Notes: generated by a model from the sequence alone, not told the origin. A stretch of DNA of 64,000 nt from Fennellomyces sp. T-0311 (GCA_025266875.1 JALLLT010000043.1:248001-312000), one strand, 5' to 3'. Counted from the stretch's first letter, positions 10,765 through 24,721 are shown. Numbers and translations: made by a program.

Positions 10765-12820
10765 TCAAGAGGTAATGCCAATTTTTATTTTGGGATGCGC
10801 ATACTGGGTAACGCGTTGGGTAACTAATGGGCAATTTACCACACAAAACTTCTCCAGAGCGTGTGAGCTCTCGAGGAGCTTGATGATGCCTTTGTCGGTG
10901 ACGTTCGCAAGGCGGAATAACCGGACTTCTCGTAGGGAAGGTGCAATTCTTTCAACGACAAAGTCATTGACACACTCCATCTCGCTAAGTGTCAATGATT
11001 CCAGATTATCCAGCATGGACACGAACAAGCGAAGACCCTCCGGAGTCACTTTGTGGCAATGGTCGAGTCTGATGACCTCCAATGTCTGCGTCGCCAGAAT
11101 GGTCTCGAACACTTCGTCTCGCAGGGCATCGCAGCCTTGGAATCGGATCATTCGCAATGGCGAGTGCGGGCCAAGCATGGCGTGCTTCTTGAAGAAGGTT
11201 CTGAGCGCAAGGGTGTCGGTTGCACCACGATGGCCACCGCCAAGGGACATTTGTTCTAGTCGAGTCAGGCTGTAGAGAGCGTCGGTCATTGTGCTGATGT
11301 TCTCGATGCCCTGGCATGAGACGGTTCGGATACCAGGGCTAACCAGGATGATGTTGTCGATCACCGTGCTCTGGGTGTGGGGTTCGAAGCGGCAGGCAAA
11401 GTGACGGAGGTTGTTTAGAATGGGCCGCTGTTCCTCGCTGTTGATCATGGCGGCGCCGGGGGCGGGGCGGGACAGGTTGAGCATGAGGTTCTCGAGAGCG
11501 TGGCCATATTTGTGGATGATGGGAATGATATGGTACAGATCGACGGCGGCTGAGATGTGAAGGATGCGTAAGCCGGTGGACGGTCGAGTGAGTTCCTCGG
11601 CAGATAAAGGAGTGTTGGAGCTGCTTCCTGAATGGTAGCCAACGACTTCGAGATTGGGGCACAGTTCAAACACTGACTGGAGAGAAGCGTGCGCGCAACC
11701 TTCGAGGGCAAGGTATCTGAGCTCCGGGCAACGTTGCAAGATTGTTCGGACATCTTCACACCGGGTGTGTCTGGATTTGATGTGGAGCTGCTTGATCGGA
11801 CGGATTTTTTTCAGTGATGAAATGTCGCCAATGTGCAATTGCAGACTTTCGCTCGTGGTGTAGGAGAGGTCGATCAGCTGTGGACAAGCGAAGAGAACAC
11901 AGCTAAAGGTGGTCGTGGTTTGGTTTCCGCTGAAATCGACAACCAGCTTGGTGAGGGTGTGCCGGACTTGCCATAAAGCAATGGCCATCTGCTCGCGGTA
12001 GCAGACGGTGGTCATGTACTCTATTCAGAAGAAGAAAAGTTAAGACCGATGTGGTTGATGTCAAAAAAGCGCTATGCCTACTTGTCAATATTAAGGTTTC
12101 GAGGTTTTCAAAGGTGCCTTCCTTCATATGGTTCAGATAATTATGTCGGAGACTGTTTGTATTGCATGCCAAAAGCAGCGTATGGACGTGCGGTCCGATT
12201 TTGTCGAGGGTGTTTGCGATCAATGTGTCTGCGGTGCATCCTGTGCTCGTCAGCTTTTGCCAAGCGCTGCCGCACATGAGCAATCGTTCTTGCCAGGTTT
12301 TGGAGACGATCAGGGCCTCGCCCTTTTCTCCACGGTCTAGCAACATAAAGACGCTAAAGGCAGTTTCGAGCGGCAGTCGAGCGATAAAGTCGACCTTCTG
12401 ATTGCTATGGTATTCGGCAAGCACTTTCTGGTCTCTCAGTTGCTGTAAAAATGGGTCTGATTTGGGCACGGCTTGGATGCCTCGCTGACAGATGCGTTGT
12501 GCAGTTAGTTGTTTCCCTTGAATTGCATAGAGCTTTGCTGCCCGCAGGTATCCCCTGCCATGTGTAGGTGTGTGTCTGATCATTTCATGTGCGTCTTTCA
12601 TAGCTGCCTTGAAATTGCACTGCATAGCATGTGCATACGAGCGTTTGTCGAGTAGAGCAAGGTACTGCTTTTCGAATAAATGATTGATCGCTGCCGAGGC
12701 TTCATCAATTGCTATTTTGTAATTGCGGCTGAACAATGCATCGGTGATGGTTTGCGGTACTCCTTCATCACTCGCTTCAATGCAGAACCGTTCGGCGAGC
12801 CTGAAATTGTTCGTCGTCAT
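10765..12820 (-). CDS. TPR/F-box/LRR protein (Pof3/Dia2-like), copy 1
   Basis: Two exons, 12082-12820 and 10765-12020, joined by a 61-nt GT-AG intron in frame, giving 664 aa. Residues about 20-130 are TPR-like helices (ALLDKRSYAHAMQCNFKAAM, HGRGYLRAAKLYAIQGK). An F-box follows (VDFIARLPLETAFSVFMLLD ... VSKTWQERLL), then a long leucine-rich-repeat array (CPELRYLALEGC, LRMIRFQGCDALRDEVFE, LEVIRLDHCHKVTPEGLRLF). This architecture is that of S. pombe Pof3 and S. cerevisiae Dia2, substrate adaptors of SCF ubiquitin ligases acting in nuclear genome maintenance. A second such gene lies at 31518-33654, so these look like members of an expanded family rather than the single-copy orthologue. The substrate is unknown. 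Confidence 0.85.
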
Positions 12821-15684
12821 GATTACGAGTCTGTGGTGAAAAGGCGAAGCGAGGATTACTGTTTAATGGCGAAAAGTGTAAAGTTCAGAAAGTGAGCAAT
12901 AACACAGGCCACTTGGGTCATGATTTTTATGAAAAAAAAAACTCGTTGATTAATAAGCGAATTAGAAATCAAAAATGGGAACAATTATTTGTAAGCTGGG
13001 CGCCCAGTGCTATTCTCAGCCTATTTGTTCATTGCGCTTAAAAATACGGACAACCCGTATAAATTGCATACGCTTTATGTTTGAATGGAAAAGAATCGAA
13101 AAATTGTCATGATGTTTAATCACAAATCAAGAATAAACTGCTTCTTTCTTGCGACACCGAAAGTTTATCCACTACCGAGTTACCAATGGCTACTTTTGGT
13201 TCGCGACTGCGTAACCGCTGCACTGGTTTGTTTCATGGTAATTCAAGTAAGCTGTGGATGCAGCCAGCCAATATAGTCTGATTTCTTATTATAAGGCGGT
13301 AATGCTTACAAATACATTCCATCTCGTTTGATTTTTGTGCGACTATGTCCGCCCAGTAAGTTATTAAACCCAGACCACTAACACACATGATTTCGTTTTT
13401 TTCGCAGCGACTCTCTCTCCAATATTTATTGGCCTAAAAATATGCGCAATGTCACTTTGGAGCTCACGTTACTGCAGGCACCAATGATTAATAAGAAACG
13501 TCTTTTTCTCTGCTAGAATTCTGTCGCGTTGTTTCTGGCATTTTCGGTGATCCTCATGTACGTTATCTTCAACAGCTTACATACATCGAACACGCGAGTA
13601 CGCTATCTAACAGAACTGAGCCTTCGCTGGAATATATAAAAAGATAAAAGTAGAAACCGAGACACAGAGAGAACCTTCTTTGCGAAGGTTTTCTTTTTCG
13701 TTGACTGTTTTGATACCGTCCCGTATAGATACTAATACGGAGGATTTGACCAAAAGTTGGAAATACTAGATCTTGCTATACTGATAAGAAGCTGGACCAG
13801 CAAAGTAGCGTTACTGCATTTTTATTTTGTTATTACCCATATTGCGTACTACAAGGTAATATTTTGGTTTGCTGTTATTAGGGAGCCCTCGGTGGACGCG
13901 CCGACACCGGGACAAGCGGGGTTCGCTGAATGCCACGGTACGAACAGTAATCGGAAAAACTCTGACGCCACTTCTGCATGGAAACTAACTGTATTAAATG
14001 CTGCATTCGCTTTTTTTCACTAATGGATTGGCTATTTTTAATTGTTTTGCGTCAGGTATATGTAAGAATGAGGATGTGTAATCAGACAATCATTTGGTTT
14101 CACAGCATCCCAAGGAGTAATAGCGCACTAACTTCGCAAAGAGCTCACATTATTGCTTTGATCAGCTTACAATAGGTAATGTTCTCATTATACAAAGAGA
14201 TTTAACTCTAAAGTGGAGTATTTGTATGTAAGAGCTACGTTGGCGAATCCGTACCATCGCTTGTTAATTACACTCTTCACTAGCTATCCTAGTTGACCAT
14301 GTTTTATTTCTCAGCTCGATTTTCGTTTAGAACAATCGTCATTAGAAGGACAGGAATCTCTTTACCGCGGTTTTAACGTTCATTAATTGAATTCTGGTGG
14401 GCTTAGGAAGGGGCTCAGTCAAATTAAACTGATCCGCCATGATCTACGACAGAAAGAGAACATATTATAACGTAGGTTAACTCACAATCGTGGCTGAGAA
14501 TTTCGCACGCATTGCCGAGTTGATAAACAACAAAAGTAAGGCTGTACATTTGTCCTGGCCTATTGAGCGAGACGATTGGTAGGTAGCCATCCTTCGCAAA
14601 GGTTCCATAACGTAAATCAAGAATGAATCCGACTTGTTTCCTGGTCCAGATCCCAAGCCTTCAAGGGATATGATCTCACTTTACACTTTTAATGTGAGCA
14701 AGTTTTTTTTCCAATTAAAGAAATTGCGTAGCCTGCCCTCCAAGCCGGAATGGGGATACCATTGTACATATTTCCTTGAAAGGCATAAATTTATTCAACA
14801 TTTTGATTCAACCAGCGCTTTGATAAGTCCGGCAAAACAAGGCAAGCCTGCGTATTACGAAAGCGTTTTCGGTGAAACGTTTGACATGATTAATAACGAG
14901 ATGTAGCTTGATCAAAAGTATCAAGTATCCTGTATGGACATTCACTATCAGCAGAGCTTTTATTAGCTGACTATTATCTCTGCGCTCATTTGCGTGTAAA
15001 AGCCTAGCCGAGTGAAACATACAATGTTCACCGTTTTGTTACGTAGTTTACCTTCTTTTTTCTGTGTTCCATCATCCACCCACAGCAGATTGATTTTGAT
15101 AAGTGTTTATGATCCGTCACTGGTCAGAAAATGCAACGTGGTCTGCGATCAATGTACCAAACGGATGGAGTACTATGCAAGTAATTTCTTTTTGTTCATA
15201 ATGCCACTGAAACTGCTTATTCACGGTTGCAGACTAATGGTACAGAAAACTATTCCATGCGACATAATTATTTTTGGCGTTTTATGTGCCCCTACATTTA
15301 GCCTGCCTGCAGCTATTCTACATAGCGACATGGAATATCATATAACTACCAGATCGATATGTCTCCTTTCTTGGACACCTTTTTTTTCTCTTGTAATCAA
15401 ATCACAAGATTCAGTTACTTTTTTTCTTCAGAGTCTTGTGCTCTCTGGAACCGCTTGCTTTACAATACTTTTCCAGCTACGATTTTCCGGTAAACTGTAT
15501 CGTCGTTGAACATGTCACCGTCCTTTAAAAGAGGGCACCTTTGGAGACAATGCCGTACCAAACACGTAAAAACAACTACTGCATATGCTGTCACTCTTTT
15601 CGCGGCAGTATGTGGACAGATCCTGAACGTGAAGACGCATCAACGTATCTCCTTTTTCTCCTTTGGAAATCCCTTGCTGGAAGA
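12821..15684. other. Gene-poor interval with unassigned coding-like fragments
   Basis: No gene could be assembled confidently. Hydrophobic plus-strand segments near 13140-13240 (PSYQWLLLVRDCVTAALVCF) and 13510-13570 are separated by plausible GT-AG introns and could be remnants of a multi-exon membrane protein. Plus-strand frames at 13870-14020 and 14630-14906 are also protein-like. In-frame stops and lack of recognisable motifs stop me calling a CDS. Confidence 0.3.
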
Positions 15685-15692
15685 CTATATAA
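15685..15692 (+). promoter_or_regulatory. TATA box of the secreted protein gene
   Basis: CTATATAAAC lies about 60 bp upstream of the ATG at 15749, correctly placed for a core promoter with a short 5' UTR. Confidence 0.55.
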
Positions 15693-15748
15693 ACGGTGAA
15701 TCGAATGGATGCCTTCTAGATATTCTCTTTCTAGGCATCTTTAAAACC

Positions 15749-16096
15749 ATGCGATCTTTTCTTGTCCCAGTCCTTGCACTTGTCCTCGGAACAGTCTGCT
15801 CGGCAGTGACATACAAAAAAATCTCAGCAAACTGTTACTGTCTCAACGGCAGAGATGGTGATTTTATCGGCACGAACAATTATGCCACTAGACAATGCTG
15901 CGACAAGAGTAAAACTGCCGGTAGTTCTCCACCAGCAGACGAACGATTGGGATACTATTTTACCCCGCTGGACTTTTGCACTCGTATTGATCTAAAGGAT
16001 CAGCAAGAGTACCAAGATTGCTGTCAGCAGGAAGGTGCTGCTGAAGGATTTTGTTCAGGTCCCATGCTCAGTATCTTTCCCACAAATATGAAGTAG
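15749..16096 (+). CDS. Small secreted cysteine-rich protein
   Basis: Single-exon 115-aa protein. The chosen ATG gives a classic signal peptide (MRSFLVPVLALVLGTVCSA). The predicted mature part has eight cysteines arranged C-x-C, CC, C, CC, C (NCYCLNG, RQCCDK, DFCTR, QDCCQQ, GFCSG) and no membrane segment. The open frame extends upstream to 15506, but the TATA box at 15685 and the signal peptide favour the start at 15749. The cysteine pattern is close to, but not, the hydrophobin pattern (C, CC, C, C, CC, C). Function is unknown; a surface-active, structural or effector-type protein is possible. Confidence 0.75.
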   Translation: MRSFLVPVLALVLGTVCSAVTYKKISANCYCLNGRDGDFIGTNNYATRQCCDKSKTAGSSPPADERLGYYFTPLDFCTRIDLKDQQEYQDCCQQEGAAEGFCSGPMLSIFPTNMK

Positions 16097-16120
16097 CAGC
16101 TACTTGTGTATATGTATATA

Positions 16121-16126
16121 AATAAA
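16121..16126 (+). terminator. Poly(A) signal
   Basis: AATAAA 25 bp after the stop codon of the secreted protein gene, consistent with a compact transcript. Confidence 0.5.
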
Positions 16127-18404
16127 GTTTTCAGTTGCTGTCCAATATGTCGAGTTTGCCTGATTATTGGCCAATATCGACGACTATTCAACGCATTATG
16201 TAATAGTATCGTCGTTTAATTCCTATGTATACTGTATGTCTTCTGTCGTACCATTCCAGGTTTTATCATGCATACTTCTACATCCCTCAAGTCCGGCTCT
16301 CCTGAAGTGCTATCTCCTATTTTTTACGCCTTCCCAACTTGAGAACTGTTTTCTTGTGTATATAATTATCGGCATTTGTTTTTAGAAAAAAAAACATCTC
16401 CACTTTCTTAATCGGTAATTCGCACGTACGTGTTCTGGCAGTCTTTCTAGATATTTCCCAGGCTACCCTAATGTTAGACAGTAATGATGTCGTGATGATA
16501 GTAGTCGGCCTTATGCTATCGGGTCACAGATGCACTTTTTTTCGGATGATAACGAACAATATTGAGTCCAATCATCAGTCTTTGTTATTATGCGAGAGCA
16601 TTGACAAGGGAGACGCTAATCACGAGTAGCAGTGAAACTTTATCGCTATGTGCATGCGCATAACCGCCCATTTTATTTTGAATGCAGAAGTAATACTAAA
16701 CATGTAAACAGCTAGTAGGGTGGGTTAATGTGCCGAGTGGTAGACTGGCTATAATATAATGTTAGAACAGTTGCTTAATAAACAGCAGTTCATAGTATCT
16801 ACGTACCCATGTCTGACGGAGTAACCCCCTGTCATTGTGCGTAGTGAGAGTGAACAACTTGATAAAGGGATTACATTCATTTTAACAAGGCGACAGATAG
16901 GTTATTATCCGCCGATACGGACACCCTCGATAAATGGAAGCCAATCACCAGATCACACGGTTCCAACGGACAGTGGGGACCGGATCAGAAAGCCTCGCCA
17001 GTCTACGCATATACATGCTTTCCTAAAGTGCCGTGATATCCTGGACCATCACGTCGATGGTGCACTTGACGGTATCGGCGTAGTTGCATTTCCATATGCC
17101 AGGGCCACTTCATTAAAAGTGGCCCAGGAGGGAACTTTAGTATTACTAGGTATCGGAAGGTTGTCTTCCATTTACCACGGGCCAGACCAGTATTTGAAAG
17201 CGAAAGAAGGACGCTTTTAGCGACGGGCCATGTCGGAAGGTAGATCGGTCCCAAGTTCAATCGGTTTGTCAAGGTATCTGGTGTACGCGCAGTGAGACAA
17301 ACTGTACAATGTTTTTTTTTTCGTGGGACCTACTCTGTAGCGACCCTAGCGAAAGTCCTTAAGAGGGTATGACGGAAGCCAAACCATAATGCCGCGAGAT
17401 TAAAAATGGCCTCGCGCTTTGGATTTGGCAACCGCAGGTGCATCCTTCGATGAAAGCCCTGTTAAATCGAGATGCAAGCTCGCCGTCGATTGCCTTGGTA
17501 ATTGAGCTATTGACGCAAAAAGTGCAGATACCATGTATAAAGAAAGATATCTGCGTAAAAGTATCGTGAGTGATGGCTCTATATCATAACGTATGCTTCC
17601 AATGACAACCTGCACTTTTTGATGAGTAATTTAAAAACGTGTTTGCATTGAACATTTGTTGAGCATTTATAATGTGTCGTTCAGAACGACATATATGACA
17701 AATCAGCAATGTTTAGTATAAAGATAATTAGTAATCCATCAGGCCACATACAGATGCTTTTGATCTTATTTTTAACTAAAATGACGGACAGGTTCCCAGA
17801 GCATGATATGCCACCAATAGCAGATGGTGTTTTACATTTTTTCTCACTGATTATTATGGGCATAGGTCATCTTGATCCAGTTGAAACCCGGTACTTAGTA
17901 TCACCATGCTTTCGCAGATTTTCGTGTTAATAGCGGCACAATTAACCTATTTTGTATGTGTTTACGTGTGCAGTATCCCCATGAGATAGTTTTATATAGA
18001 TAGGTCTCTTCAAATCATGGTGCATTGGGCGTTTTTTTTTCTTGCTTCCAGTGGCCCCCCGTTTAGTGCAACGTCACTTGAGAGCCTCTTGATGGACTGA
18101 TCCTACTGAGTGCCATAGATAATGGCATTGTTAGTAGAAGATCCGCTCTATGTAGAATGATATATGCTAACGGTTGGTGCTAGCGAGGTTGACTGGGAGA
18201 GAACTACAGGGGGAACCACCGCTACATGTCAATGTGGCTATATTTGGCTTTACTATTGCACGGATAATATGTACCCGGCTATTGCAGATTAAGGAAACCA
18301 TCCGTTCACACACTGTAACCGGCGAAAAAAAAAGACATTGCATCTTTGACTAGGTTTACTGCAACTGAAACTTGTTTGACCATAAACGAAAAGAAACCTT
18401 TTTT
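16127..18404. other. Gene-poor interval
   Basis: No supported gene. Plus-strand frame 16837-17220 and short minus-strand frames around 17000-17270 and 17400-17615 lack recognisable motifs. A tRNA-like A box near 16730 has no matching B box. I see no obvious repeats. Confidence 0.4.
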
Positions 18405-19606
<1,202 letters not shown>

Positions 19607-20489
19607 GTGAAAGAAAAAAGTGCTGTGTCGGTCTTCCCACTGCCCTTGACGAAATTCGGCTTGCTTTTCCAACACAGCTACTGTACATGCATTGAGATTT
19701 TTTTTGAACTTCATAAATATAGCCATCTCATGAGTATAAGAAAGGTGCCACACGGATGCATACCAGGATATTGATAGGTAATGGCGTAGGTAGTAATAAC
19801 GTTGCAAATGGTTGCGTGGCAACTGTTCAATGGTAAGATGGATCTTCCCTGGAAACCACACGGCTGCTCTTTTTGAATAGGCGAAAGGGCAATCACGTAG
19901 TTGCCGTTTCAATTAGTATAGTGTTCGACGATGTAGTCGGGTTGATAGAAGGAAACGTTTGTGTTGCAGCGGGATGACTTTTATATCTGTGTTATCATAA
20001 ACGGTCCGTTTCAACCGCTCAGGTATGGATGCCATCAACACGGCGTATATGAGTGGTGGGCTTGGTTGTATGGATTAAGGAAAGTGATCTTTTTGCGACT
20101 AGATAGCGTGAGAGACAGATTACCGAGCGAGACTGTCCCTTGCCTCCAAGTATATGGCGGTTGCAGTCGTGTAGTTTATCAGCGGGGCGTGGTAAGAAGT
20201 AGGTCATCGTCCTTTGCGGCTGCTAGGTTATGGAGTGATCCAGCCAAACACGCAAGATAGGCAATGCTTTTTTCACCGTCTCTCGCAGACAAGTCTCTTC
20301 AGGTTAATGTTGCATTCACCACGTTTACGCGTTCCAGAAGTTATTTGAAGGCATTGAGCGATACGAAACTGATTAGCTAAGCTCTCCTTTGCTGGCACAA
20401 ACACCTTGGAGGAAGCTGAATAAATTATTTTCTTGCACACACAGCAACAGGGTTCCGACACGTCGTTTTTTCCTCTCACACAAAATATA
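19607..20489. other. Intergenic, divergent promoters of NKAP-like gene and SRP14
   Basis: Contains the 5' regions of both flanking genes. A minus-strand frame at 20273-20420 (SKVFVPAKESLANQFRIAQC) looks protein-like but has no start or partner exon that I can support. Confidence 0.4.
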
Positions 20490-21040
20490 ATGAAAGAACT
20501 TGATCCCAGTGCTGTAAGTTTTCCATGCTCGAAAAGGACCATTGCCATTTTAACACGGATGAAAACAAGTTCACGGTTGAGCTCGGTCGATTCTACCAAA
20601 GATCGAAATCGAATGGCACGGTCTCAGTAACGATGAAGCGAAGTAGGGCTCGAAGCGTCCATGATGGGATTATGGAAAGAACTCATCGAATGGACCTTTT
20701 TATTTAGTGACGGAACGACGATTGTACAAACTTTCGCGAGTAATAAAAGAGGTGCCAAAGGGTGGGGAGGCAATATTGGACAAGGAGCAAATGAAGGACG
20801 ATGATGTCGAGTATCCTTGTTTGGTACGCGCTCAGTATAAAAAGGACAAGATTAGCACAATCGTAAGTTTTCTAAAGAGGCGCATTGCGAGGAGAAACGC
20901 GCGTTGATACGTATGCATAGGTAACGCCGAGTGAGCTGGACAAATTCCACAACGACTACAGCAACATCATCAAGGCATACATGGATTCGCTCAAGAAGAA
21001 GGAGCGGACGAGAAAAAAGGCAAAGACTGCAGCTCAGTGA
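20490..21040 (+). CDS. SRP14: Signal recognition particle subunit SRP14
   Basis: Four exons (20490-20513, 20570-20642, 20708-20862, 20921-21040) sum to 123 codons plus stop in frame. Recognisable SRP14 segments are FTVELGRFYQRSKSNGTVSV near the N-terminus, EYPCLVRAQYKKDKIST in the core, and VTPSELDKFHNDYSNIIKAY followed by a Lys/Arg-rich tail (MDSLKKKERTRKKAKTAAQ). SRP14 binds the SRP RNA Alu domain, with SRP9/SRP21 or as a dimer, in cytosolic protein targeting to the ER and in elongation arrest. The length is normal for the family. It is convergent with MAK16, with stops 48 bp apart. The first exon (8 codons) is the least certain part. Confidence 0.88.
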
Positions 21041-21088
21041 AGAAGAATAAAAATGGGTTTTTTAATGCGATGGTATTTATCATGAATT

Positions 21089-22237
21089 TTAAATTTGTAA
21101 AGTATTATCGTGCTCTTCTTCGTATTCGACTTCGACGCGTGCCCGTTTCCTCTTGGGTTGCTTCTGTTGATGGGGATTAGTTTTCGACCCACGTCGCAGT
21201 ATAACAAGCAGACTCACCTCGACCTGTTCTTCGGTCTCGTCCTCGTCCTCCTCTTCCACTTCCCACTCGAATCCGTTCTCGACATCCTCAATATCTGATT
21301 CGTCTTCCAAGTCAGATACGAATTCGTGCTCCAACTAGAAACAAAGCATCCCGTTAGACATGGCGCCATTGGCACACACTGCGGCGCTCTCCTACCTCAT
21401 CTTCATCCTCCACCTCATTCTCGTCCTCCTCTTCGCTCTCTTCATCATGCGCCTCCTCGATGTCCTGATCCAAAATCTTTTGCCACACATCTTCGTTGAC
21501 GTTGAGCGGTGCATCGCCATATGCCTTGTTCTTTAACCGTTCAATCAATTCCTTCTCAATCGACTTTTCCAATCGAGCAGCTGCTTCGGCCTTGCGCTCG
21601 CGGTTGGCCTCGCGACGTTCCAGCTTCTTCTTGATGCCGATCAACTGTGGTCGTTCGTCTTCCTTCAATTTCAACTTTCTCATTCGAATAAGATATTGTG
21701 TGATTTTGGTAAGACGCTGCTTGCATTTGTGTTGCAAAAAGTTTGGCCAGTATAACAGTTCTTTGTCGATCTGTATGCATTCGTTCAGTAAAACCATATC
21801 CTTTGACGGTCGTTGTGTTTTTTTTTACATACTTGTGCCAATGCCTGTGCATAGTTCTTTGATAGTTTTACTTTTTCCCACATTTTCGCCGGCGAATGGG
21901 CTCGTTCAGGTGTTTTCATGTAAAGGTAGAGAATACCTAAACACTTGTAAGTTTTTTTCTCTCCATGGCAATATATACTTTCGAGACTTACCGTTATGTT
22001 CACGAATGGTTGCATAGCGACTGTTGGCAAGTGGACACGATTGACGGTTGCAAAGACCCGTGACATTGTATTCGTTACGACAAAAGTTCTGTCGAGGCGT
22101 TCTATTGTATGTCCAGATCAGCAAAAAAAACACGATCGTCTCCAAAACAGGAAAAAAGCTGTTTTCAAAGCTTACTTGACTTTGTATGAGCAGAAATGCT
22201 GATTTATAACTTGCCAAATGACTTCGTCGGATTGCAT
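21089..22237 (-). CDS. MAK16: MAK16 ribosome-biogenesis factor
   Basis: Minus-strand multi-exon gene. It starts [21 protein letters not shown] at 22237, then [61 protein letters not shown] and [19 protein letters not shown], all diagnostic for MAK16. The cysteine pattern near the N-terminus ([13 protein letters not shown]) is the conserved putative metal-binding segment. The C-terminus is strongly acidic ([10 protein letters not shown]) and then basic ([10 protein letters not shown]), as usual. MAK16 is a nucleolar factor for 60S subunit assembly with RPF1. The gene is divergent from RXT3. Confidence 0.93.
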
Positions 22238-22740
22238 TTTGTTAAAGGGTTAATGAAGAGTAGGGGGGGTATTGACCTCGATTTTGCAAAAGCGATACTC
22301 TAATAAAAAATGTAACAGGTTTCGAGAATTCGGGACTGAGATGAAAAGGTGTCACTTGGCTCAAAGCCACCGATTTCCCCTGACGCTTCTACATGATTGC
22401 CACCACTGGCAAGTACGCAAAGTCTCGGCTCCACACGTTTTATCCGGATTGGCTGATGATGTGCTTGGATTTTTTTGTTATCAAGAGAAAAAACAATAAT
22501 GTAAATTAATAGAGCTGATTGCTTTATCCCAAAACGACTGGCTTGCACCAAAAATTAATTGCTGACAACATCAGCACATGTGGAAAACCAACAGCTGAAA
22601 GCGGAAACTAAAAGCGCTAGCTTTGCATGACCTATGCCGTGACTTTGGTCCCTTTCAGACGGAAAGTGGGCCTTTTCACCTTGGCAAAAAAAAGGTACAC
22701 CTTTTCTCTTTCATCCCGCATCATTTCTCCCTTTTCAGAG
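22238..22740. other. Bidirectional promoter region MAK16/RXT3
   Basis: 503 bp between the two divergent start codons, with no coding signal. A pyrimidine-rich stretch occurs just before the RXT3 ATG. Confidence 0.45.
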
Positions 22741-24434
22741 ATGAGCGACAAGGTTGTAGGAAGTCCTGCTGCCGATCCGAAAACCGGTGACGATGCGACG
22801 CATGGTGATCAACCTAGCAAGTCTGAAGCAGTATCACCAGGTATTTTTAAAAAACAGTCGGCAGGGAAAAGAAAAAAAAAGGAAGCAAAGACTTATATGC
22901 GCTGTAAAAGTATCCACTTCACGATCGATACCTGGATATTCGTCGGCAAAGTACAGCGGACCCTACGATACACCGGGAATGCGCATGTCGGTATCAGCGG
23001 TATTAACGGGCAGCGGGCGCGATACGACATTTTATCGTGCGTTGCAGTCTCCACGAGCACAAAAAGACGAACAGAAATCGTTAACGAATGAACAGTTGGT
23101 GCGTGCACTGACGTCGGTACCCATTTCAGAAGAGAAGCAGCCATCGTCGTCGACGACGTCGGCCACGGACCAAGTGTTTGGTACAGCATTGGCTGCGGTG
23201 GCAGCAAGCGTTAATCCTTCTTCCAAGGATACGGCCACAGCCATTGGTAATTTGGCAGCCAACATCAGCACGATACTGCAGAACAGTGGCGAGGACAAAC
23301 AACCGCGTCGGCCCAGTGCGCTGGCGAACACCACGGCATTGACACAAATGATCGATCAAGCGTTCCGGCTGGGCGTACGCAATGATACGGTTACGGTGCA
23401 GGGACACACGTACGACTCATCGCCGTACAAACTGAAAGGAAAGGCAAACGAGGAAGACAAAAAGGAAGAAGCAAAGAAACCCCAAAGGATAATTCGCAGC
23501 GAAAAGGCGTGGGAAAAATTAAAAGGTCTCCCGGAGAGACGACTTGGTATGTTGTTGCTAATGGTTATCTATCTATCTATCTATGCTGCTAAAACGGGTA
23601 TATTGGCTCCAAGGGTCTTATCTCTATTCTCCCGGACTGTTGCTCCCGATCAACGAGTCACAACTCAATTCACTGGTTGAAGTAGTTATACCCGCTCGGT
23701 ACCTGACATACGACAATCCCCAAATCAAGCGGAAAGCAGTGTGGGGTACTGACATTTACACGGATGATTCTGATATTGTGCCAAGTAAGGTTTATCCATA
23801 TTGAGCTGAACGTGTCCTCACATTGCAAAAAGTGATTGTCCATTCGGGCAAATATTCAATGGCGTTTGTGGAACCGGATATTGATCCGCGCGATCCATTC
23901 TTCGTGGCGCTGGGTGCCGAGATGGATGACGAGGATAAGAGCAAGCGACCAAGCAAGTATGAAATACCCGACCATGATTTGAAGGTCACATTACGCGTCA
24001 TGCCAACGCTGAAACGGTACACGGGTACGATCCGGCATTATATTGCATCCCGGACCTGGGGCGGAGATCATGATGGTGCAAGCTATTGGGTTGAATGTGT
24101 GGAGAAAATCGACGTAATGCCTTTATTTTTTTGGTCTTTTCTAACGATGATGCTGACCTACACTCTTTGGCAGCGAGGCGAAGCACAGCCCAAAGGAAGA
24201 CAAGGGATCAAGGCCAACATGATGAAGTATGCCTATGAGCGGTATCTCACTGTAGGACCGCCGGCGTCTGTCAAACGGCGGTACATGCGGGAAGATGCAG
24301 AGGAGGAGCCATCGCTCGTGAGTGTGGTGCGCCGATCCAAGAGCAAGACCAAGAAGAAAGTAAAAGTGGTGTCGCCACCGCCGGCACCCTCAGCCAGTCG
24401 TCGGCGTGTGCGACGTGCTGCTGCCAAGGTATAA
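22741..24434 (+). CDS. RXT3: RXT3-like histone deacetylase complex subunit
   Basis: Five exons (22741-22840, 22911-23546, 23614-23784, 23833-24113, 24174-24434) give 482 aa in frame. The N-terminal third is low-complexity (Ser/Thr/Ala). The C-terminal half contains the Rxt3 domain (PF08642): LPINESQLNSLVEVVIPARY, KAVWGTDIYTDDSDIV, IVHSGKY and EIPDHDLKVTLRVMPTLKRY. The tail is very basic (RRSKSKTKKKVK). RXT3 is a subunit of the Rpd3L/Sin3 histone deacetylase complex acting in the nucleus. Intron 2 contains an ATCT microsatellite (23567-23584). MAK16 lies divergently upstream. Confidence 0.88.
23567..23584. repeat. (ATCT)n microsatellite in RXT3 intron
   Basis: About four and a half tetranucleotide units within intron 2, between 23547 and 23613. 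Confidence 0.7.
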
Positions 24435-24721
24435 TAGACAAGAGAGGGCTTGGCAAAACAGCCGACGAGATTCTAATGCACGAGAGTAGGGCAAAAGTAA
24501 AGCTAGATTCCAGTAGCCCACTGTAAAACACTCTTTCTTGTTTATTAATTTAATTATTAAAGCAATATATCATCGGCTTGAACGGAATAAAAAGCCCACA
24601 CACGCATCGTCAAGTGGGAGGAAATCAAATGTCACCTTTGTAACACGTCAAGTTCAAAAGGGACCAAACCCGCCCAGAATTTTTGCTTCTTGCCTTCTTT
24701 CCAGCTGGACAACTGTACATT

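Noticed and set aside
11006..11662. Minus-strand Arg/Pro/His-rich frames inside the F-box gene
   Set aside because: Out-of-frame shadows of the LRR coding exon.
13080..15500. Seven-helix receptor or RGS-type gene in the gene-poor interval
   Set aside because: Hydrophobic pieces and possible introns are present, but in-frame stops and absence of RGS or receptor motifs leave nothing to support it.
15749..16096. Hydrophobin assignment for the secreted cysteine-rich protein
   Set aside because: Eight cysteines are present, but the order C-x-C, CC, C, CC, C does not match the hydrophobin pattern C, CC, C, C, CC, C.
16725..16800. tRNA-like A box (GTGCCGAGTGGTAGACTGG)
   Set aside because: No acceptable B box or cloverleaf downstream within tRNA length.
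16990..17272. Possible gene fragment on the minus strand (WKCNYADTVKCTIDVMVQDI)
   Set aside because: Short, bounded by stops, no partner exon or motif.
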